From assembly GCF_003056355.1 (NCBI RefSeq), contig NZ_PYVW01000008.1, positions 62,001-126,000 on the forward strand: DNA of 64,000 nt. Direction: 5' to 3'. The notes under the pieces are model-generated. The model was not told the DNA's origin. It did not search any database and saw only the letters and a list, made by a program, of their open reading frames with translations. The first letter of the stretch is position 1, and the number at the start of each line of letters is the position of its first letter. This document shows positions 10,583 to 21,163 of the stretch, piece by piece. This DNA comes from Devosia naphthalenivorans. GTDB lineage: Bacteria > Pseudomonadota > Alphaproteobacteria > Rhizobiales > Devosiaceae. The translations under genes were made by a program, and so were the position numbers.

Positions 10583-12751
10583 CTACGCCTCGATCCAAAC
10601 CGGCACTGACTTGAACGCCGGGGTCTTGCTGCGGGGGTCGACTTCGGTGCCGACCAGCACGTTGGCTTCAGGGTAATAGGCCATAGCGCTGCCCGGGGGC
10701 AGATCGAACGCTGTGGCGATGGCGGGCATGCGGCCGGCGTTCGAGGCAAGGGTAACCGCCTGCCCCTCGTCGAGACCGAAAGCCGCCATGTCGGCCTTGC
10801 TCAGGAACACCGCATGGCGGCCGGCGCCGCCGCGGTAGCTGTCTTTTTCCTCGTAGATGATGGTGTTGAACTGGCCTTCGCTGCGCATGGTGGCAAGCGT
10901 CAGGCGCGCCTTGGGCGCGGCAGGCAACGGAGTCACGACGAAATGGGCCTTGCCGTCAGGGGTGCCGAACTCAGGCGTGTGCATGACGCGGTGCTTGATA
11001 TGAAACTCGCGCTTGGCCACGTCGATATCGGCCAGTTCCTCCATGCCGGGCACGATGGCCGCGATCGCGTCACGCACTTTTCCATGTGCACTGAAGGCCT
11101 TGAAATCGATGGGCGACGTCGGCAGCACGCGCTGGCCGATCTCGCCAAGAATCCAGCTTTCAGGCCGCACATTTTCCAGCCGGCGGATGCCGCCATCGCT
11201 GAGGCGCACATAGTTGAACATGGATTCCTGCGTCGTGGGCTCCCACTCCTCGTCCCTCGCGGTGACGGGCAGGATCAGCACCTCGCCTTCGCCCAACCCA
11301 TGCACATGGCCCAGATTGAGGGTGGTGGTGAGGAAGAGCTTGAACCCGATTGCCTCCATGGCCCGGCTGGCAAAGGCTGTGTCCGGCGTCGCGGCCCACA
11401 GATTGCCGCCCATGATGACGGCGCTGTCGATCTCGCCCGCTTCGGCCGCCTTGAGGCAAGCCATGGTGTCGAAGCCCTTCTCGGGCGGAAACTGCACGCC
11501 GAACACGGCTTCCATTTTGGCCAGCACGTCCTTGGCGAGCACCGGCTTCACCCCGATGGTGCCGATCCCCTGCACATTGGAGTGCCCCCGCAACGGCAGC
11601 AGGCCAGCGAAGCGCTTGCCGACCATGCCGCGCAGGGTGGCGAGATTGGCGATGGCTTCGACATTGGCGACGCCGTGGATGTGGTGGGTCATGCCCATGC
11701 CCCAGGCGAAAACGGCGTTTTGCGACTGCCCGTAGCGGCGCGCAATTTCCTCGACCTCATCGCGCGAGACCCCACAGGCGCCGGTGATTTCGTCCCAGCC
11801 GAGTGCCTCGAGGTCAGCGCGGAAAGCGTCGAAGCCGCTGCTATGCGCGGCGATGAAGCTCATGTCCTCGTGCCCGGCTTCCAGCACAGCCTTGGCGATG
11901 CCCTTCATCAGGGCAATGTCGGAGCCGATTGCTGGCTGCACATAGAGCGAGGCGATTTCGCTGCCGCCCTTGAGCATCGAGCCTGGCGACTTGGGCACGG
12001 CGAACTTGACCAGCCCCGGCTCCTTGGCCGGGTTGATGACGATGACCTCCCCGCCCCGCTCGCGGCAGTTCTTGAGCATGTGGATGAAGCGGGGATGGTT
12101 GGACGAGGGATTGGCACCGATCACAAAGATCAAATCGGCGCCGGTCAGATCCTCCAGCTCGACGCTGGACGTACCCTTGCCGATGGTGGTCGCGAGGCCC
12201 TCGCTTGTGGCCTGGTGGCAATAATAGGAGCAGTTATTGACGTTGTTGGTGCCATAGGCGCGCGCCAGCAGCTGGAACAGGAAGCCGGCTTCGTTGGAGG
12301 ACCGGCCGGAGGAATAGAAGAAACTGCGGCGCGGGTCGGTGGCCTTGAGCTTGCTGGCGGCATGGTCGAGCGCAAATTGCCAATCCACGGGCTGGAGACG
12401 GTCCGCGCCCCTGGCCTTGAACAGCGGCGTGCCGAGGCGGCCCAGATGCTCCATCTCGCGGCCGGTCAACTCCTGCAGATCCGCCAGATTGTGCTCGAAG
12501 ATTTCGTGCGGGATGGCGGGCTGGATATCGGTGGATTGCGCCTGCACGCTCTTGTTGCAGACGGAGGGAAACTCATCGAGTTCGTTGGTCATGCCGCCGC
12601 GCTGCCCGCCCATGCCATAGGCACAGGCCTTGCAGGTGTTCTTGGCGGTCAGCGCCTTGCCGGCTTTGCCGACGCCCATGCGGGCAATCGTCGCCAGGGT
12701 ATAGAGAACCTTCTTGGGTCCCCCACCCACGATATGGCTGGTGTCGGCCAC
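10583..12751 (-). CDS. YdeP/FdhF-family molybdopterin oxidoreductase
   Basis: Molybdopterin-guanine-dinucleotide enzyme of 722 residues in the formate-dehydrogenase-like YdeP family. The N-terminus carries NTCKACAYGMGGQRGG, a reduced cysteine cluster in place of the full four-Cys iron-sulfur motif of FdhF. Cofactor-binding segments include NPSSNHPRFIHMLK, GMGMTHHIHG, GLLPLRGHSNVQG and the C-terminal domain with AVFLSKADMAAFGL. No twin-arginine signal, so cytoplasmic. The physiological substrate is unknown; E. coli YdeP is linked to acid resistance. The GTG at 12751 follows GGGAGA by six bases, and a longer frame to 12907 lacks this signal. Divergent from sodC. Confidence 0.85.
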   Translation of the reverse strand: MADTSHIVGGGPKKVLYTLATIARMGVGKAGKALTAKNTCKACAYGMGGQRGGMTNELDEFPSVCNKSVQAQSTDIQPAIPHEIFEHNLADLQELTGREMEHLGRLGTPLFKARGADRLQPVDWQFALDHAASKLKATDPRRSFFYSSGRSSNEAGFLFQLLARAYGTNNVNNCSYYCHQATSEGLATTIGKGTSSVELEDLTGADLIFVIGANPSSNHPRFIHMLKNCRERGGEVIVINPAKEPGLVKFAVPKSPGSMLKGGSEIASLYVQPAIGSDIALMKGIAKAVLEAGHEDMSFIAAHSSGFDAFRADLEALGWDEITGACGVSRDEVEEIARRYGQSQNAVFAWGMGMTHHIHGVANVEAIANLATLRGMVGKRFAGLLPLRGHSNVQGIGTIGVKPVLAKDVLAKMEAVFGVQFPPEKGFDTMACLKAAEAGEIDSAVIMGGNLWAATPDTAFASRAMEAIGFKLFLTTTLNLGHVHGLGEGEVLILPVTARDEEWEPTTQESMFNYVRLSDGGIRRLENVRPESWILGEIGQRVLPTSPIDFKAFSAHGKVRDAIAAIVPGMEELADIDVAKREFHIKHRVMHTPEFGTPDGKAHFVVTPLPAAPKARLTLATMRSEGQFNTIIYEEKDSYRGGAGRHAVFLSKADMAAFGLDEGQAVTLASNAGRMPAIATAFDLPPGSAMAYYPEANVLVGTEVDPRSKTPAFKSVPVWIEA

Positions 12752-12912
12752 GTACTGTCTCCCGCAAATCCTGGCGCCATTGTTTCCGCAGCACGCCCGC
12801 CACACAAGACATTTTGCTGCCGATGCAGGACCAAAGCGGCCTTGCAGGGAACGCGCTGCCCCTCCGGTCGTTAGAGCGGCAATCAAAACCCCATTACGAA
12901 GGACCACAGACC

Positions 12913-13446
12913 ATGCAAAAACTAGTCCTGAGCGCTGCAGTAACCCTAGCGCTGATCGTGCCCGCCATTGCCCAGGACCAGGCAGGCGCCACCGCCACCT
13001 TCATGAACGCCGAGGGTGCCGAAGTGGGCTCCGTGACCCTGACTCAGGGCGAGGGCAGCGTAAGCATCACCGGCGAGCTGACGGGCATGACCCCGGGCGA
13101 GCACGGTTTCCACTTCCACCAGACCGGCGATTGCGACGCCGCCACCAAGTTCGAATCCGCCGGTGAGCACTTCAACCCGACCGAGCACAAGCATGGCCTG
13201 GAAAACCCTGAAGGTCCCCATGCCGGCGACCTGCCCAACGTCACCGCCGCCGAGGATGGAACCGTCGCCGTCGAGCTGACGAGCGAAATGATTTCACTGA
13301 GCGAAGGTGACCCCGCCTATGTCTTTGACGAGGACGGAACCGCGCTGGTCATCCATGCCGCCGCCGATGACCAAATGACCGATCCCTCCGGCAATTCCGG
13401 AGACCGCACCGCCTGCGCCGTGATCGAAGCATCTGCCGCGCAGTAG
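12913..13446 (+). CDS. sodC: Periplasmic Cu/Zn superoxide dismutase
   Basis: Removes superoxide in the periplasm. 177 residues with a signal peptide (1-20, cut after AIA). Copper ligands are in GFHFHQTGDC (His67, His69), the bridging His is in GEHFNP (His86), zinc ligands are in KHGLENPEGPHAGDLPN (His94, His103, Asp106), the last copper His is in ALVIHAAADD, and the C-terminal Cys in RTACAVIE pairs with the Cys of TGDC. The ATG at 12913 follows AAGGA. It lies near catalase, trxB and lsrB, making this stretch rich in oxidative-defence genes. Confidence 0.95.
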   Translation: MQKLVLSAAVTLALIVPAIAQDQAGATATFMNAEGAEVGSVTLTQGEGSVSITGELTGMTPGEHGFHFHQTGDCDAATKFESAGEHFNPTEHKHGLENPEGPHAGDLPNVTAAEDGTVAVELTSEMISLSEGDPAYVFDEDGTALVIHAAADDQMTDPSGNSGDRTACAVIEASAAQ

Positions 13447-13537
13447 TAGCGCACAGGCTCTCGCACGAAGCGGGAGCCTGCCCCCGTCCTCAAAACCTCC
13501 ACTTGGCACCGCTAAAGCTTGAATCCCGGTGCAAACA

Positions 13538-13555
13538 TGCCCATCTTGATGGGCA
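13538..13555 (+). other. Short perfect hairpin between sodC and greA
   Basis: TGCCCATC-TT-GATGGGCA, eight base pairs with a two-base loop and no T run. The 253-base gap between sodC and greA otherwise holds a weaker stem CAGGCTC/GAGCCTG just after the sodC stop. It could be part of transcript termination or an operator; nothing in the sequence decides. Confidence 0.35.
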
Positions 13556-13699
13556 CACCGGCTTGACCGCTTGACCGCGACGCGGCGGGCGGGCAATTTG
13601 CGGCTATCTCCCCTCAGAACTATTCCTGAAGCGCACGCCGAACGGATTTTGGCTGAGGGTGAAGCTATTATATTGGCCGTGCCGATTGGAGGCGTATGA

Positions 13700-14173
13700 A
13701 TGGACAAGATCCCGATGACGATTGGCGGCCACAAGGCGCTGACCGCCGAATTTGAGCACCGCACAGCAAATGAGCGGCGGCGTATCATCGAGGCCATCGC
13801 CGAAGCGCGCGCGCATGGCGATCTGTCCGAAAATGCGGAATATTCCGCTGCCAAGGAGCAGCAGAGCCTCAACGAAGGCCGCATCAAGGAACTCGAAACC
13901 ATCCTGGCGCTCGCTGACATCATCGACGTCAGCAAGATAGGCGGCAAGACCGTCAAGTTCGGTGCGACCGTCACCTATATCGACGAAGATACCGAGGAAG
14001 AAAAAACCTATCAGGTGGTGGGCGATCCCGAAGCGGATGCTTCGGCCGGCCGCATCTCGATTTCCTCCCCGATTGCCCGCGCCATGATCGGCAAGGAAGA
14101 AGGCGATTCGTTCGAGGTTTCCGCTCCCGGCGGCTCCAGGAGCTACGAGATCATCAAAATCCAGTATATTTAA
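13700..14173 (+). CDS. greA: Transcription elongation factor GreA
   Basis: Cytoplasmic factor that enters the RNA polymerase secondary channel and stimulates cleavage of backtracked RNA. 157 residues, normal for GreA: an N-terminal coiled coil with the conserved tip [16 protein letters not shown] (Asp and Glu at the tip act on the catalytic magnesium), then the C-terminal FKBP-like domain ([37 protein letters not shown]). The ATG is preceded by GGAGG at seven bases. Confidence 0.96.
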   Translation: MDKIPMTIGGHKALTAEFEHRTANERRRIIEAIAEARAHGDLSENAEYSAAKEQQSLNEGRIKELETILALADIIDVSKIGGKTVKFGATVTYIDEDTEEEKTYQVVGDPEADASAGRISISSPIARAMIGKEEGDSFEVSAPGGSRSYEIIKIQYI

Positions 14174-14218
14174 AGTCAGTCCCAGGGGCCAATGCCTCTT
14201 GTGGTGCGACATTTCCTC

Positions 14219-14251
14219 GCGTTCCACAGCTGCTTGGCGGTTGTGGAACGC
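14219..14251 (+). other. Perfect 10-bp inverted repeat between greA and trxB
   Basis: GCGTTCCACA (14219-14228) and TGTGGAACGC (14242-14251) flank 13 bases, about 75 bases before the trxB ATG. It has no T run. Its place suggests either the end of the greA transcript or an operator for trxB. Confidence 0.5.
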
Positions 14252-14325
14252 TATGTCTTGAAACCGTTCGCCTTCGGCCTTTAACTAGCGCGGGGTGAGT
14301 ACGCCTATTGTCGGAGAGCGCTGCA

Positions 14326-15276
14326 ATGCACGCCAAAGTCGTTATCATCGGTTCCGGCCCCGCCGGCTACACGGCCGCGATCTATGCGGCGCGGGCCATG
14401 CTGGAGCCCGTGATGATCCAGGGCCTGCAGCCCGGCGGCCAGCTGACCATCACCACCGATGTGGAAAATTACCCCGGCTTTGCCGACGTCATCCAGGGCC
14501 CCTGGCTCATGGACCAGATGAAGGCACAGGCCGAGCATGTCGGCACGAAAATCGTGCACGATCTCATCGTCAGCGTCGATTTCGATCGCCGCCCGTTCGT
14601 GCTCACCGGCGATAGCGGCGAGATTTATACGGCCGACAGCATCATCATCGCGACGGGCGCCCAGGCGAAATGGCTTGGCCTGCCCAGTGAACAGAAATTC
14701 CAGGGCTTCGGCGTTTCGGCTTGCGCAACCTGCGACGGTTTTTTCTATCGCAACAAGGAAGTGCTGGTGGTCGGCGGCGGCAATACCGCGGTCGAAGAGG
14801 CGCTGTTCCTCACCAATTTTGCGTCCAAGGTCATCCTGGTGCATCGCCGCAACGAGTTCCGGGCCGAGCGTATCCTGCAGGATCGCCTGTTCAAGAATCC
14901 CAAGATCGAAGTGCGCTGGAACACCGAGATCGCGGACATTGGCGGCTCGGCCATGCCGCCATCGGTCAATTCGGTGACCCTTCGCGATATTGCCGCAAAC
15001 CGCACCTACGAACAGCCAATCGATGGCATCTTTATCGCCATTGGCCATGCGCCCTCGACGTCGATCTTTGCGGGCAAGCTGGACATGAAGCCGGGCGGCT
15101 ACCTGCAGGTGAAGCCAGGCACGACCGAAACCAATGTCCCCGGCGTCTTTGCTGCCGGTGATGTTACCGATGATGTTTACCGTCAGGCAATCACTGCCGC
15201 TGGCATGGGTTGCATGGCTGCGCTGGAAGCTGAACGATACCTGGCTGAACACGAACTTGCCGAAGCGGCGGAGTAG
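14326..15276 (+). CDS. trxB: Thioredoxin-disulfide reductase
   Basis: Cytoplasmic flavoprotein that uses NADPH to reduce thioredoxin. 316 residues. FAD-binding GxGxxG is at the N-terminus (IIGSGPAGYTAA, about 8-19), the redox pair is ACATCDG (Cys133, Cys136), the NADPH site is VVGGGNTAVEEALFL, and the C-terminal FAD motif is VPGVFAAGDVTD. The ATG at 14326 has GGAGA eight bases upstream; an earlier in-frame TTG at 14308 is less likely. Followed after 33 bases by the LsrB-type regulator on the same strand. Confidence 0.96.
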   Translation: MHAKVVIIGSGPAGYTAAIYAARAMLEPVMIQGLQPGGQLTITTDVENYPGFADVIQGPWLMDQMKAQAEHVGTKIVHDLIVSVDFDRRPFVLTGDSGEIYTADSIIIATGAQAKWLGLPSEQKFQGFGVSACATCDGFFYRNKEVLVVGGGNTAVEEALFLTNFASKVILVHRRNEFRAERILQDRLFKNPKIEVRWNTEIADIGGSAMPPSVNSVTLRDIAANRTYEQPIDGIFIAIGHAPSTSIFAGKLDMKPGGYLQVKPGTTETNVPGVFAAGDVTDDVYRQAITAAGMGCMAALEAERYLAEHELAEAAE

Positions 15277-15309
15277 TCGCCCTCACCCACCTAACGAGAA
15301 AGCGTCAAA

Positions 15310-16203
15310 ATGCTCGACTGGGACAAACTGCGAATTTTCCACACCGCCGCCGAGTCGGGCAGCTTCACCCATGCCGCTGAAAAGCTGGGCATGAGCCAGT
15401 CGGCGGTCAGCCGGCAGATTTCCGCGCTGGAAGACGATCTGGGGCTCAAGCTCTTCATCCGCCACGCCCGCGGGCTGGTGCTGACCGAAGTCGGCGAGCA
15501 ATTGTTCCGCACCGCCCACCGCATGCACTGGGAACTCCAGCAGGTGGAAACCCAGATGTCCGAAAGCCAGGACGTCCCCACCGGCCCGCTGATCGTCACC
15601 ACCACCGTGGGTATCGGCTCCACCTGGTTGTCGTCGCGGCTGGACGAATTCCTCAAGCTTTATCCGCTGATCCAGCTCGAAATCCGGCTCAACGACGCCG
15701 AACTCGATCTCGCCATGCGTGAGGCCGATGTCGCCATTCGCCTGCATCGCCCCAACCAGTCCGAAATGATCCAGCGCAAGCTGTTTACGGTGCACAACCA
15801 CTTCTATGCATCCAACAGCTATATCGAGGAACACGGCCTGCCTGCGAGCGCCGATCAACTCGACGATCATCGCGTCATCAGCTTCGGCGAACCTGTTCCC
15901 TCCTATCTGGGGGACATTAATTACCTCGAGCGCATGGGACGCACTGATTCGAGCCCGCGCCGCGCCGCGCTAAAGGTCAACGCCATCTACGGCATGATGC
16001 AGGCCTGCCGCGCCGGCATCGGCATCGCCATGCTGCCCGATTACGTGACCGAGGAAGAAGACGGCCTGGTTCAGGTGATGCCGGAAATCGAACTGCCCGC
16101 TTATGAGGCCTATTTCGTTTATCCCCCGGCCCTGAAAAATTCCAAGCGCGTCGGCGTGTTCCGCGACTTCCTCGTCGCCAAGGCGCGCGAGTGGAGCTTC
16201 TGA
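15310..16203 (+). CDS. lsrB: LysR-family regulator, LsrB/VtlR type
   Basis: LysR-type regulator of 297 residues. The start LDWDKLRIFHTAAESGSF and the helix-turn-helix MSQSAVSRQISALEDDL are near those of LsrB (Sinorhizobium) and VtlR (Brucella), which control lipopolysaccharide, redox and small-RNA genes in Rhizobiales. The sensor domain (about 90-297) contains TTTVGIGSTWLSSRL and LDLAMREADVAIRL, which also fit that group. Its place just behind trxB supports the assignment, since LsrB responds to redox state through cysteine chemistry in rhizobia. The exact orthology is an inference. Confidence 0.8.
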   Translation: MLDWDKLRIFHTAAESGSFTHAAEKLGMSQSAVSRQISALEDDLGLKLFIRHARGLVLTEVGEQLFRTAHRMHWELQQVETQMSESQDVPTGPLIVTTTVGIGSTWLSSRLDEFLKLYPLIQLEIRLNDAELDLAMREADVAIRLHRPNQSEMIQRKLFTVHNHFYASNSYIEEHGLPASADQLDDHRVISFGEPVPSYLGDINYLERMGRTDSSPRRAALKVNAIYGMMQACRAGIGIAMLPDYVTEEEDGLVQVMPEIELPAYEAYFVYPPALKNSKRVGVFRDFLVAKAREWSF

Positions 16204-16259
16204 CGCAGTGATGCCATGAATGCCCTGCGCACTGGGTGCCCAGGCGAAGGACTTCGACA

Positions 16260-17249
16260 ATGCTCCGCATCTACACAGGGTCCGGCACACACCTCAGCTG
16301 TGCCATCACGGACGGTCTTTCCGACAATGCCGATCTGAAGCAGGGCATCTGGTATGACCTGCTCAATCCGACCCGCGAGGAAGAGCTTTTCGTGGAGGCG
16401 TCCCTCGGCATACTGGTGCCGACGCGCGACGAAATGAAGGACATCGAACCGTCCGCCCGGCTCTATAACGAAGCCGATGCCGAGTTCATGACCGCTACCG
16501 TTCTCGCCAACATGCACGAGCAGGACCCGATCAAGGTGCCGGTGACGTTCGTGCTGACCGGCACCGCACTTGTCACCATCCGCTATGGCGAACCCAAGGC
16601 GTTCGAAGTGTTCGAAGCCAGCGCCGTTCGCCCCGGCGGGCGTGCCCTTCTGAACGGCGAACTTGTCATGGTCGGGCTGCTCGAAGCCTTCATCGACCGT
16701 CTGGCGCAGGCGCTGGAAACCACTGGCGACGAACTCGATGCGATCTCGCGCGACGTGTTCCGCTCCCGGGTCAAGGGCGCCACCCGCAAGGCGCGCAATC
16801 TTGAAGCCCTGATCGAAAAGATCGGCAACAAGGGCGATATTCTGACGCTGGTGCGGGAAAGCCTCGTCAGCATCCTGCGGCTGACAACCTTTCACCAGAC
16901 CCGGGACACCGGCAGCAAGGTCACGCGGGAAATCCGGCAGGAATTCAAGATCCTGCAGCGCGACGCCTCCTCGCTGGGAGACCATGCCGGCTTTTTGTCC
17001 AACAAGGTCAATTTCCTGCTCGATGCGACGCTGGGCCTGATCAACCTGGAGCAGAGCCAGATCATCAAGATCTTCTCGGTGGCCGCCGTCATCTTCCTGC
17101 CACCCACGCTGGTTGCGTCCATCTACGGGATGAACTTCGAGCATATGCCGGAGGTGTCCTGGCAATTCGGCTATCCGCTGGCGATTGGCGCGATGATCTG
17201 CTCGGCCATCCTGCCATATCTATTTTTCAAGCGGCGTGGCTGGCTGTAA
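16260..17249 (+). CDS. corA: CorA-family magnesium/cobalt transport protein
   Basis: Inner-membrane divalent cation channel, 329 residues. A large N-terminal cytoplasmic domain precedes two C-terminal transmembrane helices (about 271-290 and 303-322). The signature is YGMNF between them, which forms the pore entrance of CorA pentamers. The tail KRRGWL is basic and cytoplasmic, as in the family. The ATG at 16260 follows GAAGGA. Downstream is an imperfect hairpin (17253-17281) that may end the transcript, and then the small-RNA array. Confidence 0.92.
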   Translation: MLRIYTGSGTHLSCAITDGLSDNADLKQGIWYDLLNPTREEELFVEASLGILVPTRDEMKDIEPSARLYNEADAEFMTATVLANMHEQDPIKVPVTFVLTGTALVTIRYGEPKAFEVFEASAVRPGGRALLNGELVMVGLLEAFIDRLAQALETTGDELDAISRDVFRSRVKGATRKARNLEALIEKIGNKGDILTLVRESLVSILRLTTFHQTRDTGSKVTREIRQEFKILQRDASSLGDHAGFLSNKVNFLLDATLGLINLEQSQIIKIFSVAAVIFLPPTLVASIYGMNFEHMPEVSWQFGYPLAIGAMICSAILPYLFFKRRGWL

Positions 17250-17358
17250 GGCCTCCGGGACGCTTTTCAGGCGTTTCCCGGGCCGCATGCGTTGATTGCA
17301 TATCAAACATGCCACGAGCCCAATTGTTAGGCTGCCACCTGCCGACTATATGGGCATC

Positions 17359-17473
17359 ACACAGCGGGCGCTTCCCTCCTCCTCCCTTGCGCCCCCTGCG
17401 TTCCCTCCTGGCGGGATTTCCCTCCCGTCACTTTATGGCTCCGCTCTCCCCTCGAGCGGGGCCATATTTTTTT
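17359..17473 (+). ncRNA. Candidate anti-Shine-Dalgarno small RNA, array copy 1
   Basis: About 115 bases. A promoter-like pair TTGTTA (17324-17329) and TATATG (17347-17352), 17 bases apart, points to a start near 17359. The RNA would carry CCTCCTCCTCCC at 17378-17386, a second TTCCCTCC near 17401 and a third at 17419, and ends in a ten-pair stem (17437-17446 with 17454-17463) followed by T7. Length and motif fit the alpha-r14 small-RNA family of Rhizobiales, whose CCUCCUCCC loops pair with ribosome-binding sites. It is the most diverged copy of the array. No reading frame here looks like a real gene. Confidence 0.65.
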
Positions 17474-17552
17474 GCCCCCTTGCTGCGTTCGATGCATGGC
17501 TGACATGCCCCCTGGGGTATTGTCGACTGATCCGATAGAGTACATATTGCAG

Positions 17553-17745
17553 TTGTTGCTGAGGCGCGCTCCCTATCCTCCTCCCTCGGACCCCGCATCG
17601 CAACACCGAGCCGCGATCGTATCCTCCTCCCTCGATCAAGGCTCACCGGCAGAGCGCATATCCTCCTCCCTTGCTCTCTGCCAAGACTTCGGATTTGGCT
17701 TCGGCCTGGTCTTCAGGCCCTGTCTTCGGACAGGGCCTTTTTTTT
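17553..17745 (+). ncRNA. Candidate anti-Shine-Dalgarno small RNA, array copy 2
   Basis: A promoter-like pair TTGTCG (17520-17525) and ACATAT (17542-17547), spacer 16, precedes a segment with three copies of TATCCTCCTCCCT at 17574, 17620 and 17659. After the third copy come GGATTTGGCTTCGGCC and a strong terminator: GGCCCTGTC-TTCG-GACAGGGCC (17716-17737) with T8. Copy 3 repeats this order with nearly the same spacing (46 and 39 bases here, 48 and 40 there), so both are likely paralogous RNA genes. The motif mimics the 16S anti-SD sequence and would pair with GGAGG of messenger leaders. Confidence 0.75.
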
Positions 17746-17924
17746 GCCCTGCAGCACGCCGGTTCAACCCGCATCAGTCTGGAACCCAATCGGCAAACAG
17801 GCGTTTTATCTTCGGACGTCAGCAGTTACGACGTCTGGTTGACAGGTTGCCGCAGGCTAAAATGCATGGCAGGCATGTTGACCTTTCTATTGCTGACCAA
17901 ATGGTCAAAACCTATATTGGCTTT

Positions 17925-18120
17925 GTCGCCGGTGACGCCGCTCCGTATCCTCCTCCCTCGGACCCGCGTTTAGGCGACATCGGATCTAGGCCGTATCCTC
18001 CTCCCTCGGCTTGGGTCCACCCGGTTCGGTGCATATCCTCCTCCCTTGCGCCGGGCTATTACTCAGATTTGGCTTCGGCCCTATCATAAGGCTCCAACTT
18101 CGGTTGGAGCCTCTTTTTTT
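17925..18120 (+). ncRNA. Candidate anti-Shine-Dalgarno small RNA, array copy 3
   Basis: Promoter-like pair TTGCTG (17890-17895) and TATATT (17913-17918), spacer 17. Three copies of TATCCTCCTCCCT start at 17946, 17994 and 18034. They are followed by AGATTTGGCTTCGGCC and a ten-pair terminator AGGCTCCAAC-TTCG-GTTGGAGCCT (18089-18112) with T7. The sequence between motifs differs from copy 2 while motif and architecture are kept, which is what selection on an RNA would leave. The start site is inferred from the promoter only. Confidence 0.75.
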
Positions 18121-18206
18121 GGTCCGGGCCAGATCTGAGGGGGGGAGGTTGGCGGACGTGCTTTGTGCATTTTCCACCGGGTCATTATCGTTTTTTCCAT
18201 CGGGTT

Positions 18207-18278
18207 ATTCCCGCGAAAGCGGGAACCTCTGTTTCCCTCGCAACCATCGCCAACGGAGGTTCCCGCTTTCGCGGGAAT
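18207..18278. repeat. Palindromic intergenic element, family 2 (CCCGCGAAAGCGGG type)
   Basis: Perfect 23-base arms (18207-18229 and 18256-18278). Each arm contains its own small palindrome CCCGCGAAAGCGGG, so the element can fold as a cruciform or as two hairpins. Relatives are at 25631-25694 and 28988-29060. Confidence 0.88.
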
Positions 18279-18318
18279 GACGCGGTGGTAACGCACACAG
18301 ATTTATCCCACCCACCGT

Positions 18319-18413
18319 GTTGCCCTCGGGCTTGACCCGAGGGCCACGTTCCGCAAACACCGCTCTCCGGTAAGGGCTCCCTGAACGGCCCTCGGGTCAA
18401 GCCCGAGGGCAAC
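18319..18413. repeat. Palindromic intergenic element, family 1
   Basis: Perfect 27-base arms (18319-18345 and 18387-18413), each with CCCTCGGG...CCCGAGGG. It lies 40 bases from a family-2 element, inside the gene-free stretch between corA and aatA. Confidence 0.88.
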
Positions 18414-18562
18414 ACGGGGTTTTTGATTGCATCACGCCGCTGGCAAGGGTTGATGAACCCTTTGCTCAAGGGGAGATGAAACAGCCCCGCTACGGAATTT
18501 GCATGGCAGCACTGTCATATGGGCGGATTGTCGCATGAGGCTGCGAGGTTCAATACTCCGAA

Positions 18563-18661
18563 CGTAAATTGGCAGCATTCGTGGTGCTGCCCCTCCAAAG
18601 TCGGACGCTTCGGCAGATGACTGCTGGCCCTGCCCATCCCCTCGGGCGGGGCCTTTTTTTT
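18563..18661 (+). ncRNA. Candidate small RNA, array copy 4 (different type)
   Basis: About 99 bases. TTGTCG (18528-18533) and AATACT (18552-18557) form a possible promoter with an 18-base spacer. The RNA would begin with the hairpin GGCAGCA-N7-TGCTGCC (18571-18591), carry an unpaired CCCCTCC (18590-18596), and end with a ten-pair stem (18626-18635 with 18644-18653) followed by T8. The T run is on the plus strand, so it cannot belong to the minus-strand aatA gene that ends at 18687. No coding frame fits. Confidence 0.6.
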
Positions 18662-18686
18662 GCTTTTGGAGGCAGACGCTGGAGCG

Positions 18687-21027
<2,341 letters not shown>

Positions 21028-21054
21028 GATTGAGAGGCGAGGCTAGCAAACTTA

Positions 21055-21151
21055 TTGTACCGATTCAAATTTGCCTTGACTTGGCGGCCCGGAGGAGTAT
21101 GATTTGAATCGATTCAAGGAGTAGCTGTATCTGCGTTTTGAACCGATTCAA
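21055..21151. promoter_or_regulatory. Triple LacI-type operator and promoter
   Basis: Three 14-base operators: TTGTACCGATTCAA (21055-21068), TTGAATCGATTCAA (21104-21117, a perfect palindrome) and TTGAACCGATTCAA (21138-21151). CG in the centre is typical for LacI-family sites. A plus-strand promoter TTGACT (21076-21081), 16-base spacer, TATGAT (21098-21103) ends one base before the middle operator, so binding there would block transcription to the right. Confidence 0.8.
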
Positions 21152-21163
21152 CAATGGAGAAGA

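Noticed and set aside
17560-18050. Regularly spaced motifs as a CRISPR array
   Set aside because: The repeated unit is only 13 bases, the two groups are separated by a terminator and a promoter, and no cas gene is in the window.
17472-18089. Frame with repeated Tyr-Pro-Pro-Pro-Ser units
   Set aside because: The repeats come from the CCTCCTCCC motifs of the small-RNA genes; the frame runs through two terminators and changes frame between motif copies.
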